Notes: generated by a model from the sequence alone, not told the origin. A DNA stretch of 64,000 nucleotides from Bidens hawaiensis (GCA_021521415.1 JAIQDT010007623.1:24443-88442); one strand, 5' to 3'; shown: positions 24,308 through 35,968, counted from the first letter of the stretch. Made by a program: numbers and translations.

Positions 24308-24322
24308 GTAAGGCTTACAAAT

Positions 24323-25300
24323 TCAGTTCATCATGTCCATGAACGCGTCTGGCGCATTAGTAAGTCCGAATGGCATAACGGTGAACTCATAATAGCCATA
24401 CCTTGTTCGAAAGGCGGTTTTAGGAATATCCTTGGATTGGACCTTGAGTTGGTGATAACCGGAACGAAGATCGATTTTGGAAAATAAGCTAGCACCTTGA
24501 AGTTGGTCGAAAAGATCGTCGATTCGAGGGAGTGGATAACGATTTTTTATTGTGACTTTGTTCAACGCACGATAATTGATACACATTCGCATGGATCCAT
24601 CCTTCTTCTTGAAAAATAGGATTGGCGCTCCCCATGGTGACGAACTCGGTCGAATGAAACCTTTCTCCAGTAGCTCATCAAGTTGTTTCTTTAACTCCTT
24701 CATCTCGGTTGGTGCTAAGAGATACGGAGCTTTGGCGATCGGAGCGGTACCGGGAATAAGATCGATCCTAAACTCTACTTCACGATCGGGAGGAATGCCA
24801 GGAAGTTCGTCGGGAAAGATATCGGCATAGTTGGAAACTACAGGAACGTCCTTTATATCCTTTGGCTTTGACTCTTCAGTGAAGTAGGCCATGAATGCTA
24901 AGCATCCTTGATTTAAACATTTGTTTGCCCTAATCATGGAAATTATGCTAACTTGGCCAACGTCTTTATCCCCTTCTATTCGAATCGTTCGTTTATCGGG
25001 GGTTTGAAGTTCAACGGTTTTGCTATTGCAGATGATACGGGCATGGTTATCGGATAACCAATCCATACCAAGTACAATATCAAAACCAGCAAGTGCCATA
25101 AGTAAGAGTTGGATAGGCAGAATATAACCAGCTAAATGAATTTTTCCGTTTTCAAGGGCTTCGGAGATCTTAACGATTTCGCTACTAGCAGTCTCGACGC
25201 TTAGAGTTTTATCTAACTTAGTTAAAGGTTCGTTTAATAGACTACAAAATCTATAATCTATAAAACTTAAATTGGCACCCGAATCAAATAACTCTAGCAT
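24323..25300 (-). pseudogene. Aspartic protease and first half of reverse transcriptase
   Basis: 325 codons from ATG at 25300, though the true frame begins upstream in gag. DSGANLSFI near residue 6 is the retropepsin active site; [10 protein letters not shown] follows. RT motifs: [62 protein letters not shown] and MPFGLTNAP. It ends at an in-frame TGA where related elements carry a CGA-type Arg codon, as expected of cytosine deamination at CpG. Confidence 0.9.
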
Positions 25301-25369
25301 AGGTGTCGTTGACTAGAAATGTACCGGTAATGGTTTCCGGCATGTCAGCGGCTTTCTTTGTATCCTATA

Positions 25370-26556
25370 CAAAGACTCGTGCATTTCCCTACTTGTCCTT
25401 GCCACTTCCAAGTCGCGGGTTTGTTCTTTGGGCATTCAAAACTACGTGGCCCATTTCCTTGCAATTGTAGCAAGTCATCTTCTTCCAGCAGTCGGCAGCG
25501 TCATGAACCGGTCGTTGACAATTTTCATACACTTTTGGAGGACGGAGTAAAATTGCATCGACCCTTGTGATATCTTCTACATGTCTTGCATGGCGTGGCG
25601 TTTGAATTATCGGCTTTGGTTTACGCCTTTGCCGTTGAATCGATTGTTTCCTCTAGTCCTTCTCTGGTCATTGGTTGACACAACCTTCTTATCCTCTTCC
25701 TTGTTGCGGACCATGCCGCCCATCAAATAACCAGCTAACTCCATTGCGGAGTCGGCGATTTGTGGTAAGTTAACCTTACCATGTCGCGGATTTCCCGCGG
25801 CAGTCTCCAAATATACCTCGTAACCTTGCTGGATTCAGGATTCACCAGCTGGGGAACCAGACGACAATATTCGTGAAACTTGGTGTTGTATTCACGAAGG
25901 TTCGTCCCTACGACCTTAAGATTCAGGAACATGGTTTGGATTTGGTCGGTTTCATGCATGGGACAAAATTTTCCCATCAATAATGCCTTGAACTCATCCC
26001 AGCTTAGATTGTACATCATCTCTCTCCCCTTGCTCATCATCATCGTGTTCCACCACTCAAGCACCTCTCCTTTGAACATGAGAGCGGGGTATTGAATCTT
26101 TTCTTCGTTGGTAAACTTGCTCGTTAACACAATCGTCTCCATCTTTTCAAGCCACCTCATGGTCGTGATGGCTCCTTTATCACCATGGAACTCCTTCGGT
26201 CCATAGTACTTAAAATCCTTAAACGAACACCCACTAATCTTGAGTTTCTTGAATTCTTGTCTAACTCCTACATCGGCGTTAGACTCATGAACACTTTCTT
26301 CCATATGTGAAGGTCTAGAACGAGGTTTAGAAACAGATTTTTGGGAAGGATTAACGGAATGAGAATGTTTTGAATTTCTTGATCGAGACCTAGCTATGGA
26401 CTCTTCTCTAACCGCATCCTTAATCATCTTTTGTATTTTATTCATATATTTTTCGGGAATTTCTTCTTCTTGATTACCCACGGGGTCTTTCCCCTTTTCT
26501 TTTCTTATTTCTTGCTCTTTTCGTACATTCTCATTGTTATTACTTTGTTCAGACAT
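25370..26556 (-). pseudogene. gag (capsid and zinc knuckle), frameshifted
   Basis: First ATG at 26556 (MSEQSNNNENVRKEQ). Lys/Glu- and Arg/Ser-rich N-terminus, then the gag domain: FHGDKGAITTMRWLEKME, EVLEWWNTM, WDEFKALLMGKFCP. The frame stops at 25735; another frame (25607-25810) carries its continuation. A CCHC zinc knuckle (CYNCKEMGH, last Cys near 25433) lies at 25432-25472, with a one-base shift between His and the last Cys. At least two frameshifts, so no capsid is made. Confidence 0.85.
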
Positions 26557-26671
26557 TTTTATCGTTTTTCTTTTCGATTTATATCTGAAATTCAACAATT
26601 TTTTCTTTCTTAATACAACATTTTATTTATAACAATATATATCATAACTGATATATATTTTATTGTACAAC

Positions 26672-26675
<4 letters not shown>

Positions 26676-26746
<71 letters not shown>
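26676..26746. repeat. (TA)n microsatellite, left of inserted element
   Basis: About 35 TA units. With the shorter (TA)n at 29275-29294 it brackets the 26747-29274 segment. Confidence 0.95.
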
Positions 26747-26748
<2 letters not shown>

Positions 26749-27411
26749 ATTAGGTTCTTAGTGCGAGAAATGAGAGAAAAGATTATAACCAATCACAATT
26801 TTTCTTTATATTTTATGTTTATTTAAACATGAGGGTATATTAGTAAAATAATCAGGCTTATTCTTATGGTAACTAATTATTATTTAGGAGTTTCAATTCA
26901 TTGTTTTAATATTTGATTTGCTTTTTATTATAACTGATTTTGTTCTTCATTATAATAAGTTGATTTCCTCTACATTTAGAAGCTTCACGAGGTCAACAGT
27001 ACAAAAAATAATATGATTCAACATATTTATTCTATATTCATATTCAAAAATATCACATCTCATATTGTCTGGAGAAAAATTCAATTTTTAGTTAGAAGCA
27101 AGGTTATATTATTTTTTAAATGATTTTAAAACTAATTATCATACTATTAGAACTTTTGTACGAATTATGTTTTTAGATTTGGTTTATTTTATTTTATTTC
27201 TAATCAACTGAAATTTTTTCTCAATCAAAGTATTATTCAAATTAAAAAACGTTTTGGTAACGTGATCACATACATTAACATGAAAGATGAATTTCAATTC
27301 TATTTAAACATGTGAACTTCATAAACTTTTTGGTTTAATATTTTTCTTTCATTATGTGCTACAGACAAAAGCACATGTAACATATTTGTTGTTATTTCAT
27401 ATTAATTAGTT

Positions 27412-27618
27412 ATGGTGTAGGAACAATTTGTTGCAGTGTCGGGATAATCTATTGTACTGTGAGAACAATTTTTTGTAGTGTATGAACAATTTGTTGATGT
27501 GTAAGGATAATTTGTTATAGTGTAGGTACAATTTGTTGCAGTGTTGGAATAATTTGTTGAAGTGTATAAACAATTTTTTGTAGTGTAGGAACATTTTTTG
27601 TAGGGTAGGAACAATTTT
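27412..27618. repeat. 24-bp tandem array (about 9 units)
   Basis: Units of type GTGTAGGAACAATTTGTTGCA, imperfect, period 24. Because 24 is divisible by three, all frames stay open and give spurious repetitive ORFs (27402-27635). Confidence 0.85.
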
Positions 27619-28494
27619 TCAAACAAAATATACATGGCAAACTTTATCCGAATTCCATAAACGGGTCATAAACACTTGACCACGTAGTTTAGCTTACATA
27701 AAAACATAATTTAAATATAATGGGGAAACATATTATCAAATGTTTTTATTCTCATTCCATTTTTATCGCCTTTCACCGTGCGTGAAATCCTGTTTTTAAT
27801 CAAAGCATCCCCTATGTTGTTTGTACTTTCAAACGCCAAACGTCTTCAAATCTGTTTTCAAGGCAAAACAAAATGAATTACTTTGGTATACAACTTTTAT
27901 AAAATAACTTACACTTAAATACAACACGGTAACAACTGATAAAATACCCTACACAAATGGCACTAATTATACACAATTGTATCTATCTATTTTATTTATA
28001 TACTATATCAACATACCATTTACACACAAAAAAAACTATTCCACTTCAACTATAATCCAAAATGACCTACATTTATAAAAAGCCACATGCACATAACACA
28101 ATTCGTAACGTTCCTTACGTATTTAATAATTACCTATGCCAAAGAAGAATTAAATTGTCATATGTTTAAGGTACACAACCGAAGATCATATTTTCATACA
28201 CAAATCAGAACTATTAGGAATATACTATTCATGGATACAATACCTATACAGAGCATCATACACAACAACAAAAAAAACTATTATACCACACAAACAAATT
28301 CATAGCCAACTATAATTTACATATATAACACCTATACATACGTGTTTTAAACTAACAAATATTTTACAGAATATTCGCATTGCTTATCAAATTGTTAGTA
28401 GTGGAGCAACACAAAAGTGCATAGCAATATTCTTTAAAGCGAAACACATTATGATATAAAACTCTTAACTGATCAACTATGACGAATAAAATAA

Positions 28495-28705
28495 AAATAC
28501 GCCTACACAAAACGGACTTTAACTACACACAATAAAATATGTATCTACACCAAAACGAGATGTAACTGTAGAAAAAGATATGTAAATGATAAACCTGCAA
28601 CTACACAATAAAATATGTACCTACACAAAACGAGATGAAGTATGCAATAATATATGTACCTACACAAAACGAGATGTAAACAAAGATCTATAAATGAAAA
28701 ACCTT
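28495..28705. repeat. CTACACAAAACGAGATG-type repeats
   Basis: Four imperfect copies of AAATATGTACCTACACAAAA-CGAGATG, spaced 50-60 bp, in the right part of the (TA)n-embedded element. Confidence 0.7.
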
Positions 28706-29396
28706 AACTAGTGTAGGTTTAAATGAACACCATATAATTTCCCCCAATTTATATTATACAAAAAGCCGTAGGTCTTTTTTTCCAACTCAATGATTGAATC
28801 AATAAACTTATGATCAAATTCAATTTATGAATGCAAGTGAATCCAAAAATCGTGATATTTAAGTAATTCCAAACGAAAAGAAAAGCAAGCAACACTAACC
28901 CTAGATTCAAAATATGTTTCATTGACTTTTTATGTATGGAAGAATGTGGCAAGGATATTGAATGTGTGATTTAAATTCCTCTAGAGTGACTGAAGCTTCT
29001 CATAGTTAATTTTTGAAAATGGATGAACGTGATTGAATAAGAAATTGAAGGTTCTGCATAGGGATTCTTTGGAGGAATTAAAGAAGACTATTAAATGTAT
29101 ATGTTAGTTGTTGTAAACAATAATCGCATATGACTAATATACCCTTTTCTTTTAGTTAATGCATATATTTAATTTGAGTTTATTACATAAATGCCATTGT
29201 TATTTGTCTGCCGTTGATTACAAATGATCAATGGTCCAGATCTACTTCTCGCACTTCTCGCGTGATCCATCCCTTATATATATATATATATATAGACTTA
29301 TCTTTACATAAGAACGTCTCAGCGTTCTTTATTATACATATAACATATATAACTATTTTATACACGTACTTCCATCTTGTCTCCTTCTTCATCACC

Positions 29397-30596
29397 TCAA
29401 TCCTTTAAGAACTTTTTCACTACTTTTGTTAGCTTGTTACACTTGTGAAGAAGCTTCTCTCCCATCTTCTTCTTTTTCTTTCCTTCATCAGCCACCTTCT
29501 TCCTCCAATCATCTGTTTCGTGCAGAGCGCGGTCCAAGTGCTCTTCATACGACTATGGGACCTTGTTGGGGTATCCGTATTGCGGAGGTGGGTCGCGGTA
29601 ACCCAATGTCACCATCTCGTAGTGATTCCTTGGTTCTGGATACGGAACGTCAGTCATGTCGGATGTAAGGCAAAAGAAAGCTTTAGCAGCCTTGTTCTGT
29701 TCTCGGGTCTCATCAGCTTTCTCTTGAATTGATGGAATCTCCCCTTGGAATGGTGGGAAGCTTAACGAAGCTTGGTTCTTGAGAGCTTCGAGATATTGGA
29801 CATACGGATCCATAGAACCGTAGCTTGTGTTTTGGGAAGTGAGTGATCCATCCATGGATGTTGATATCTCATTGGGATTATTGGGATGCTCTTCTTCCTG
29901 TTCAGACTCTTCTTCAGGATTCTCTTCTTCTTCGGGATCCTCCTCCTCTTCTGGTTCCTCTTCTTCCATTGGTTCTTCCTCCTCTTCAGGTTCTTCCTCC
30001 TTCATATGCTAGGTGGTCTCGTTGATCATTGGGGGGATTTTGTAACTTTCGTAGGGCATCAATACCCTCATCTTGCGGGACGGCCATTCGCCATTATCGG
30101 GTTGCGAGTTGACTTCTTTGAGAGTGGAGCTTCCGGTATACCACCTTCGTTGATCAGAGTGGCATTGCATCCAGTCGGAGGATGGGGATCTTGGTTCTTC
30201 CTTTATTGGTCGGTTTGAGAGGAAGACATAGGACGGGTGTGGATTTGGTAGGTATCCAGTTGGGTAGTACTGCAGCACTTGTGATGGTTGGTATGTGGGG
30301 ATCTCCGAGGGGTGGTACATCGGTACTTCTGAGGATTGATACATGGATATTATTGGTGGATGGTAGCTTGAATGCCTTGGTGGTTCATTTCCTTGTTTTG
30401 GTGGACTATCGGGAACGTCTATTGGATAGTGTCTACTTCCGGGATAGTATACCGGCTTGGTCAAGTCATGTTCTACATCTTGATCGAAGTACGCTTCATA
30501 GTAACCATCACTCATGTTGTCCTCGGGAAAAGGTTCGGCGATTCCAGCCTCTTTTGCTTTTCGTACATAATTCTCCATCCAATTTTTGAATGACAA
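29397..30596 (-). pseudogene. Extra ORF between PBS and gag (400 codons, two in-frame stops)
   Basis: One reading frame from just after a stop at 30597 to TGA at 29397-29399, broken only by TAG at 30009-30011 and 29553-29555. First ATG is at 30578 (MENYVRKAKEAG). Product unknown. The N-part is Tyr/Pro-rich with degenerate MYHPSEIPTYQPS repeats, the middle is an almost pure Glu/Pro tract (EEEEPEEE), then SMDGSLTSQNTSYGS and PFQGEIPSIQEKADE, and a basic tail (GKKKKKMGEKLL, VVKKFLKD). It starts about 160 nt after the PBS. Gag of this element starts separately at 26556. Ogre/Tat elements are known to have an extra ORF in this place; a chromovirus-like element with one is less expected. Confidence 0.75.
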
Positions 30597-30740
30597 CTAA
30601 TATTTATGGGTGGTTTAGAATCTGGAGGGAAAGAAAAGGTTACTAGCCTATCTTATCCCTAAGATAAATAATCAATTATATCCTATACTTGGATCGAAGC
30701 TTGGGTATTGTTTTATGATACCCAATTCGCTAAGATCGAT

Positions 30741-30753
30741 GGCTCTGATACCA
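30741..30753 (-). other. Primer binding site of the Ty3/gypsy element
   Basis: Minus strand TGGTATCAGAGCC, three bases from the 5' LTR end at 30757. Complementary to initiator tRNA-Met. Fixes the element's direction as minus. Confidence 0.9.
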
Positions 30754-30756
30754 ACC

Positions 30757-32317
30757 TGTCACACCCCCACTTAAGGCCTAGGCGTGCGACCCAATAGTTG
30801 GTATCGTGTTTGTATATAAATCAGAGTTACGTTCGATTAGGTGAAGTCTTATAAATTATAAGGATCAAAGTTATAATATTACAAAAGACGGAATTATAAA
30901 AGATTCCTGTTTTAAGTTAACAATATTATTTGTTTTAATTACAAACCACCATTTATATATTAAGGTTTTAAACAAAAGATCCGAGCCATCGGATTCAAAT
31001 ATAGCACTTCGACACTCCAAGAGCTATCCTTGTTCACCTGCAAAATGTAAGAAAATACGTTAGCAATGAATGCTGGTGCTGACGCTAAAATATTTCTTTT
31101 ACTTTATTACCCCTTGAGACTACGCCTGCCTCGGCCCATCGTGGCTTAGGAATAACAAAGTTAAATAACATATTTATAAATTCAATTCTCTACTCTAGGT
31201 CACCTCAGCAAACACCGCAGCGTTCGACTTAGTTAAGTACCCGTAAGTATACACAATGATCGTACTTCCCGCGAGAAAGCGTCCTACGATCAGGGTGGTG
31301 CAATGTGCCCATCGCGTACTACCACATATGTATGGATCCAAACACACGTATACCACAGCCTAAGGGCTAGGTTTATACTTTCAGGTATAATAGTTTTAGG
31401 GACACGTAGTCCCTTGTAATCATTTTCATATAACATGTTTGACTCATTTGAAAACAAGTTTAAAAGTTTGGGGGCGTATTCACCTTATCACTTTGGGATC
31501 GGCTTCAACATTGTCTGAGGGTATTTCCCTTGCTATCTCGCACCTATAGTACGAGTATAACCATTTTTTAGTCGGATATACAATCCGGCTTAAGACCTTT
31601 AGTCTTATTTTATATAATTTACCTCGATGAACCGCGACGGATGCCCAGGAGGCCGTCGCGTACCGCGATGGGACTCCAGGTTTTGTCTGTAAATAGCAGG
31701 TCCGGGATCTCATTCCAATCACACCAAAATCAGTCATCCTCTCTCTCTCTAACATCTCTCTAGCCATATTATCATACGTCGAAGTTCGTGCCTTATTTCC
31801 TCGCTAAGCGTGCTCCGATTCCTCGTTTTGTGTACCAACGATTCCTCAAAGTTTGTGCCACCCTCCACCCACATACCAAGAAGGCGTTTGTTATTATGGC
31901 AATGAGTCTCGAGAAGCGTGCCAATGAGTGTTGAAGATTGGCGTTCATTGATCTGCGTGTCGAGAAAGGAGTGTCGAGAAAAAAAGTTGATCGAGAAATG
32001 AAGCGGCGTTGGAGTGCTGCTCGAATCACTAGGGTTTTCTTAAGCCTTTAAGGTAAGGCTTAAAACGCCAATGAATATAAAATATTATAAACGGCTTAAA
32101 CCTAAAGTCGAGGTTATACTTGATACCTCGATAAAAGAAAAAAAACCTTAAAAAATAAAGAAAAAATATAATATTGTCTTTTGTCCCGTCGCGTAGCGCG
32201 ATAGGACAAGAAAACAGATATTTCATTTTAAATCCTAAGGTTTGGAAATTTTGTCATTTCTGGTCCTTTGACTTTGAAAAGTTGACATTTTGAACTCGGA
32301 ATTTTCATAATGTTACA
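30757..32317 (-). repeat. 5' LTR of the Ty3/gypsy element (1561 bp), internally inverted
   Basis: Collinear with the 3' LTR over 30757-31633 and from about 32175 to 32317. Block 31635-32172 is instead the reverse complement of 20890-21437 in the 3' LTR. Sequences corresponding to 20718-20890 and the G-box region 21437-21727 are missing. The TATA-like TAAATA (31690-31695) now reads on the plus strand, away from gag. Confidence 0.88.
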
Positions 32318-33583
32318 GCTAGGGTGACCCCTAAGCTCATCTTAGGTTCGGTTTATACCCGATTCCACCCGGATCTCGTGAATTTAACGGTTTAAAGGTG
32401 TCGGCTCATCGTTTCGAAACTAGATCTTACGGGTTTAAGCTCATATAATATCATACTATCATTACCTTGGATCAGGAACGGTTTTCCTTGGTGATTTCGG
32501 CTAGAGAGAGAGAGCTAAGTGTGTGTTTTGATGGTGTATGGAATATGTGTGAAATGAAATTAAATTGGTGATTAAAGGTATATATATTTATAGATCATGG
32601 GCTTAAGCCCGTGGTCTTTCCTCCTTTCCTTCATAACCCAAGTCCATAACCCATATCCATTTACCCAACACTAGCCCGACACGTAATAACTCATATTTCA
32701 TTTATTAACCGAAACTCGAGAAACGGGATGTTACAAATTGGACATAAATTATGTTTCTTAATATTTAGTAAAGAAAAAAAAATAAAAAATTGGATAGAAA
32801 AAAAAACATAAAGTAGACACAATTTTAGAACTGGACAAACAAAACAATAAAAAACTGACCGGAAAATTTTATAATTGGACAAACAAAACAATAAAAAATT
32901 GGCCGGAAAACAATTAAGAATTTGGACGGAAATTCAATTCTGAATATTCACTAAACAAAAAAATAACAAATTCACCAGAAAATCTTATTAAACATAAAAA
33001 TATGCTTATAACAAAGTGGCCGAAATATATTCATCGGATATTATAATAAAACAAAGTGGCCGGAATATATTTATCGGATCTTACTATACTATTAAACCAA
33101 TATGCTAAAGAATGGATTGTTAATTACCTTTAATATATTCATCGGAGAATAGATCTGTTATAAGAATCATCAATTGAGGAAAAAAAACCTTATAACATCT
33201 CCTATGACAAACGGTGAATTGAACGGAATCCAAACGATTAGAGACCTGTCCACCTATGGAATTGAAGAATAACATGGTAGATTAAAAAATAGATGGTGAA
33301 TAATGTAGAAGTCGGAATATGACCGCCAGAATTAGAGTTGAATATGAGTGGTGAAATTAGGGTTAGTATGTTCGTGAAGAGGTTAGAGAGAAAAATGACT
33401 GGTTGCATTGGTTGTGGGTTATGGAAAATGGAGCGGGTTACGTATTTTAGGTTTGTGGTTAATATGACACGTGGCATCATTAAAGAGACTCTTGGAATGG
33501 AAATATGGTGAGTTGGAGGCCTAGGTGGACAAGCTAGCAGAATACTATGTGGAAGAATGTATAGCTTTAATAGTATTTAAAGA

Positions 33584-35670
33584 TGTGTAGATGGAGCGCA
33601 TTTTCCCTCTAGACCCCTCATAATAAGTCGAAACTCTTTTAAATAACATAAAGGAAAACTAAATTTGGCTATAATTTACTCGGCAATTTAGTTGATTTGA
33701 AAGTATAGAAACTCCTAACTTTTCAGGAGGAAGTTACAATATTCTTAATAATTGATGATGATATCATGCGCTTCTCTCTTTTCACTTGGTAACAGATAGG
33801 TTTGCTTGATATAATTTCCCGTTATCAAAATGGTGTTGTTCTTTTACTTATATAGTCAAGTGCTCACGCGATGCAGCGGTGTACGCGACCAATGTTAGTA
33901 CACTCGTAACCTCGGTACGTGCGTAACCCGACGATGGTATGCGTTTAACGTGACATCAGGTGTGTAACCTGTGTTAATAAGCGCATCACACAATGCTTAA
34001 ATGTGAGCAACCCGAAATGTATATACTATATCATCCGCGTAACGAATGCCTCATCGTGCATTACCGGTGACAAAAATCAAGAAACAAAGATGAAATGTAG
34101 AGTAATTTCAAATAAACCGCTTTTTAACACAATCCGTTATGACGCAAAACTCGTTCCGACAAAGTTTTAACCAAAAGCTCGTTTTTACCTAAACCCATCC
34201 CATCCCCGAACCAAATTAACCATCAGCCGAACCCGCCCGAATCATTGCCGGTACAAACTGGTAATCACGTAATATGTTAGTTTGAGAAGTAATAAACTAT
34301 AGCAATATCATACTCAAATTAAAGAGAATAAAATGCTCGTTTTTATGGTGAAATTGTTTTAAAAAATTATTAATGTGTGAAAAAATTATGACCGTTTAAA
34401 AGTCGTGGGATAATTTGTTTAGAATAAGGGGAAATTGTGTAACTATTTTTCAAATTAGCAAAAGTTAACCAGAATTAAATGGTAAAAACTATAACTATTT
34501 TAAATAAAACTAAAAGAACCGTGTGATTAAGAGTTACAAAGATTATTTTGCCCTTCTTTAAGATAGTACCATATGCTTTGTGGGTTGTAAACTCTTAAAA
34601 ATTTGCTCTTAATTTTGTCCATTGGATTCTCTTTATATATAGTATAGATTTATAATTTGTGACTTTTTTGTAACGTCTTGCTAATATTTTAAAGTTCTTG
34701 CCGCCGTTTTAAATATATATACTTCAATGACAAACTTGTAAATTTTCTGGCTTGAGTATTTCACATATTTCATATATTTATTGAGTTTTCTTTATAATAG
34801 GATGGGTGAAAAAACTATTTACTAAAATTGGTGAAATAAAAAATATTTATCAGAGGACAAATACCATAAAAAACAACATACCTTTGGTTTATTTAAGGCG
34901 AAAATCTCTCAATAGTTTTTTGCACATTAAAATCTCCACACATGTCAAATTTAAACAAAAAATTTAACATAAATTATATAATATGTTTTTCATATTTGTT
35001 TTTAAAGTGTTCACCTCATTTTGCTATATACTTTAGTTTATGATTTGTTTTAAAATACACAAATTTGTATATTTTTGTAACTTATAAAAAATACTAAGTT
35101 GTGCCTTAAAAGACCGGTGGCGTCTTAAATATACACAAAATATTGAGCAAAAATTAAAATCATTGAACGCATTCGAATTTAGAATGTTTTTATTTAAGAA
35201 ACAGTGTTCAACAGTCAATACCACGAAAAAGATTATGAAAATATTGTCTACAAAGCATCCAAATTAGTAATTATTTAGCTAGTAGCTGAAGTTTATTTCA
35301 AAATTCACAAATAAACGTAGTTTAAAAATGTTCAGAGTTTGATATAATAAAAATTAGATTACAGAATAGTTTTTATGAAAATTAGGAAGCCATTTATTTG
35401 TTTTGTTTAATATTATCACTGAGAATTCCTGAATTCTGAATAAGTGATCTATATATTTATGTTATATTTTTTGTTTAAATTTGACATGTGTAAGAATTTT
35501 GATGTGTAAAAATTATTTAGAGACTTTTGCAAGAAAAAAAATTATATTGGTTTTTTTTGGTATTTACCCATAAAAGAGCAAATCCTTGTGTATTTTAATA
35601 CACGTGTCTGGTTTTGATTGCTCAAACAAAACTTGTCGCCGCTTACGGATTTGCTTCAAAATGTGTCTAA
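33584..35670. other. Right half of unit 2: no gene
   Basis: Matches 7336-9385 of unit 1 closely. Includes a GC-richer patch (33870-34080; GATGCAGCGGTGTACGCGACC) and AT-rich remainder. No coding or RNA feature seen. Confidence 0.6.
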
Positions 35671-35968
35671 GAGCATTCCCAACCCGTTCCCCATAATTAT
35701 GTGAGGGGAATTGGTAATTATAGGGTGGAGTTTTAAATGGTTGTGAGTGTAAATTATAGGATGGAGAGAAAAATGTAGTGATTTTTTATAAATTTGGGGA
35801 AACAAAGTTTGTCCATATTTATTTTTTAATATTTGTTGAATTGGTTGTGAGTAGAGGAGAGAGAAAACTGTAATGATAAAAGAATAATTTAATTAAATAG
35901 GAAAACAAATTGTAGTGTTTTGTAGTATAATTATAGGGATAGGGATGTGGGACTGGCTGTGAATGCTC
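35671..35968. mobile_element. Tourist-type MITE, copy 2
   Basis: Same element as 9386-9698, 298 bp, flanked by TAA (35668-35670 and 35969-35971). It was carried along in the tandem duplication and differs by small deletions. Confidence 0.85.

Larger units (their letters stand above)
26747..29274. mobile_element. 2.5-kb element inserted in a (TA)n tract (Micron-like habit)
   Basis: Bounded by (TA)n on both sides. Left end GGATTAGGTTCTTAGTGCGAG; right end, reversed, AGGGATGGATCACGCGAGAAG. GTGCGAGAA lies near both ends in opposite orientation (26761 and about 29246). It separates gag from the extra upstream frame of the host element. No transposase recognised. The interior has a 24-bp tandem array and CTACACAAAACGAGATG repeats. 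Elements of several families target (TA)n (rice Micron for example); the class here is open. Confidence 0.6.
19837..32317 (-). mobile_element. Chromovirus-like Ty3/gypsy retrotransposon, TSD GCTAG
   Basis: Complete but inactive, on the minus strand. TSD GCTAG at 19832-19836 and 32318-32322. 5' LTR 30757-32317, PBS complement at 30741-30753, an extra reading frame 29397-30596, gag 25.4-26.6 kb, protease/RT/RNase H/integrase 21910-25300, polypurine tract AAGGTGGGGAGGA (21870-21882 reversed), 3' LTR 19837-21869. The order PR-RT-RH-INT marks Ty3/gypsy, and the C-terminal domain after the GPF module suggests a chromovirus (Tekay/Del-like). Lesions: frameshift in gag, frameshift in its zinc knuckle, stop codons in RT and integrase, a 115-bp duplication in pol. 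Confidence 0.93.
18017..32735 (-). mobile_element. Solo gypsy-type LTR (about 2.2 kb), split by a 12.5-kb element
   Basis: In its own direction the LTR runs from TGTAACATCCCG (32735) to GGGGCCTTACA (18017). AATTG flanks it at 18012-18016 and 32736-32740. Only one LTR copy lies between the duplications, the signature of LTR-LTR recombination. It belongs to the same family as 39657-41199 and 4030-4925. Inner parts 18017-19836 and 32323-32735 were separated by the insertion at GCTAG. It includes a GC-rich stretch (GGGGCAGAGCCCCTGGC) at 19105-19195 and a 32-33 bp repeat at 18506. Confidence 0.88.
12816..33583 (-). mobile_element. Non-autonomous Helitron (about 3.9 kb itself), filled with nested retroelements
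   Basis: In its own (minus) direction it starts TCTTTAAATACTATTAAAGC at 33583 and ends CTAG at 12816. Seven bases before the CTAG is a hairpin of 8-bp arms (CCCGCGTG/CACGCGGG, 12827-12843). It lies between A and T without target duplication. Copies 1 and 3 of the tandem unit show the empty site ATAAATGTGTAG. TC start, hairpin, CTRR end and A|T insertion are the diagnostic Helitron features. Own sequence is 12816-15171, about 17334-18011 and 32741-33583. No Rep/helicase frame and no captured gene were recognised. An internal block at 13370-13690 is repeated at 14990-15171 plus 17334-17630. Confidence 0.92.

Noticed and set aside
26610..26792. Frame coding an Ile/Tyr run
   Set aside because: Direct translation of the (TA)n microsatellite.
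27402..27635. 24-bp periodic array as a CRISPR or a repeat protein
   Set aside because: No distinct repeat/spacer structure, eukaryotic context, and all frames are open only because 24 is divisible by three.
29827..30218. Ser- or Phe/Leu-rich plus-strand frames
   Set aside because: Shadows of the Glu/Pro-coding GAA/GAG tract of the minus-strand ORF.
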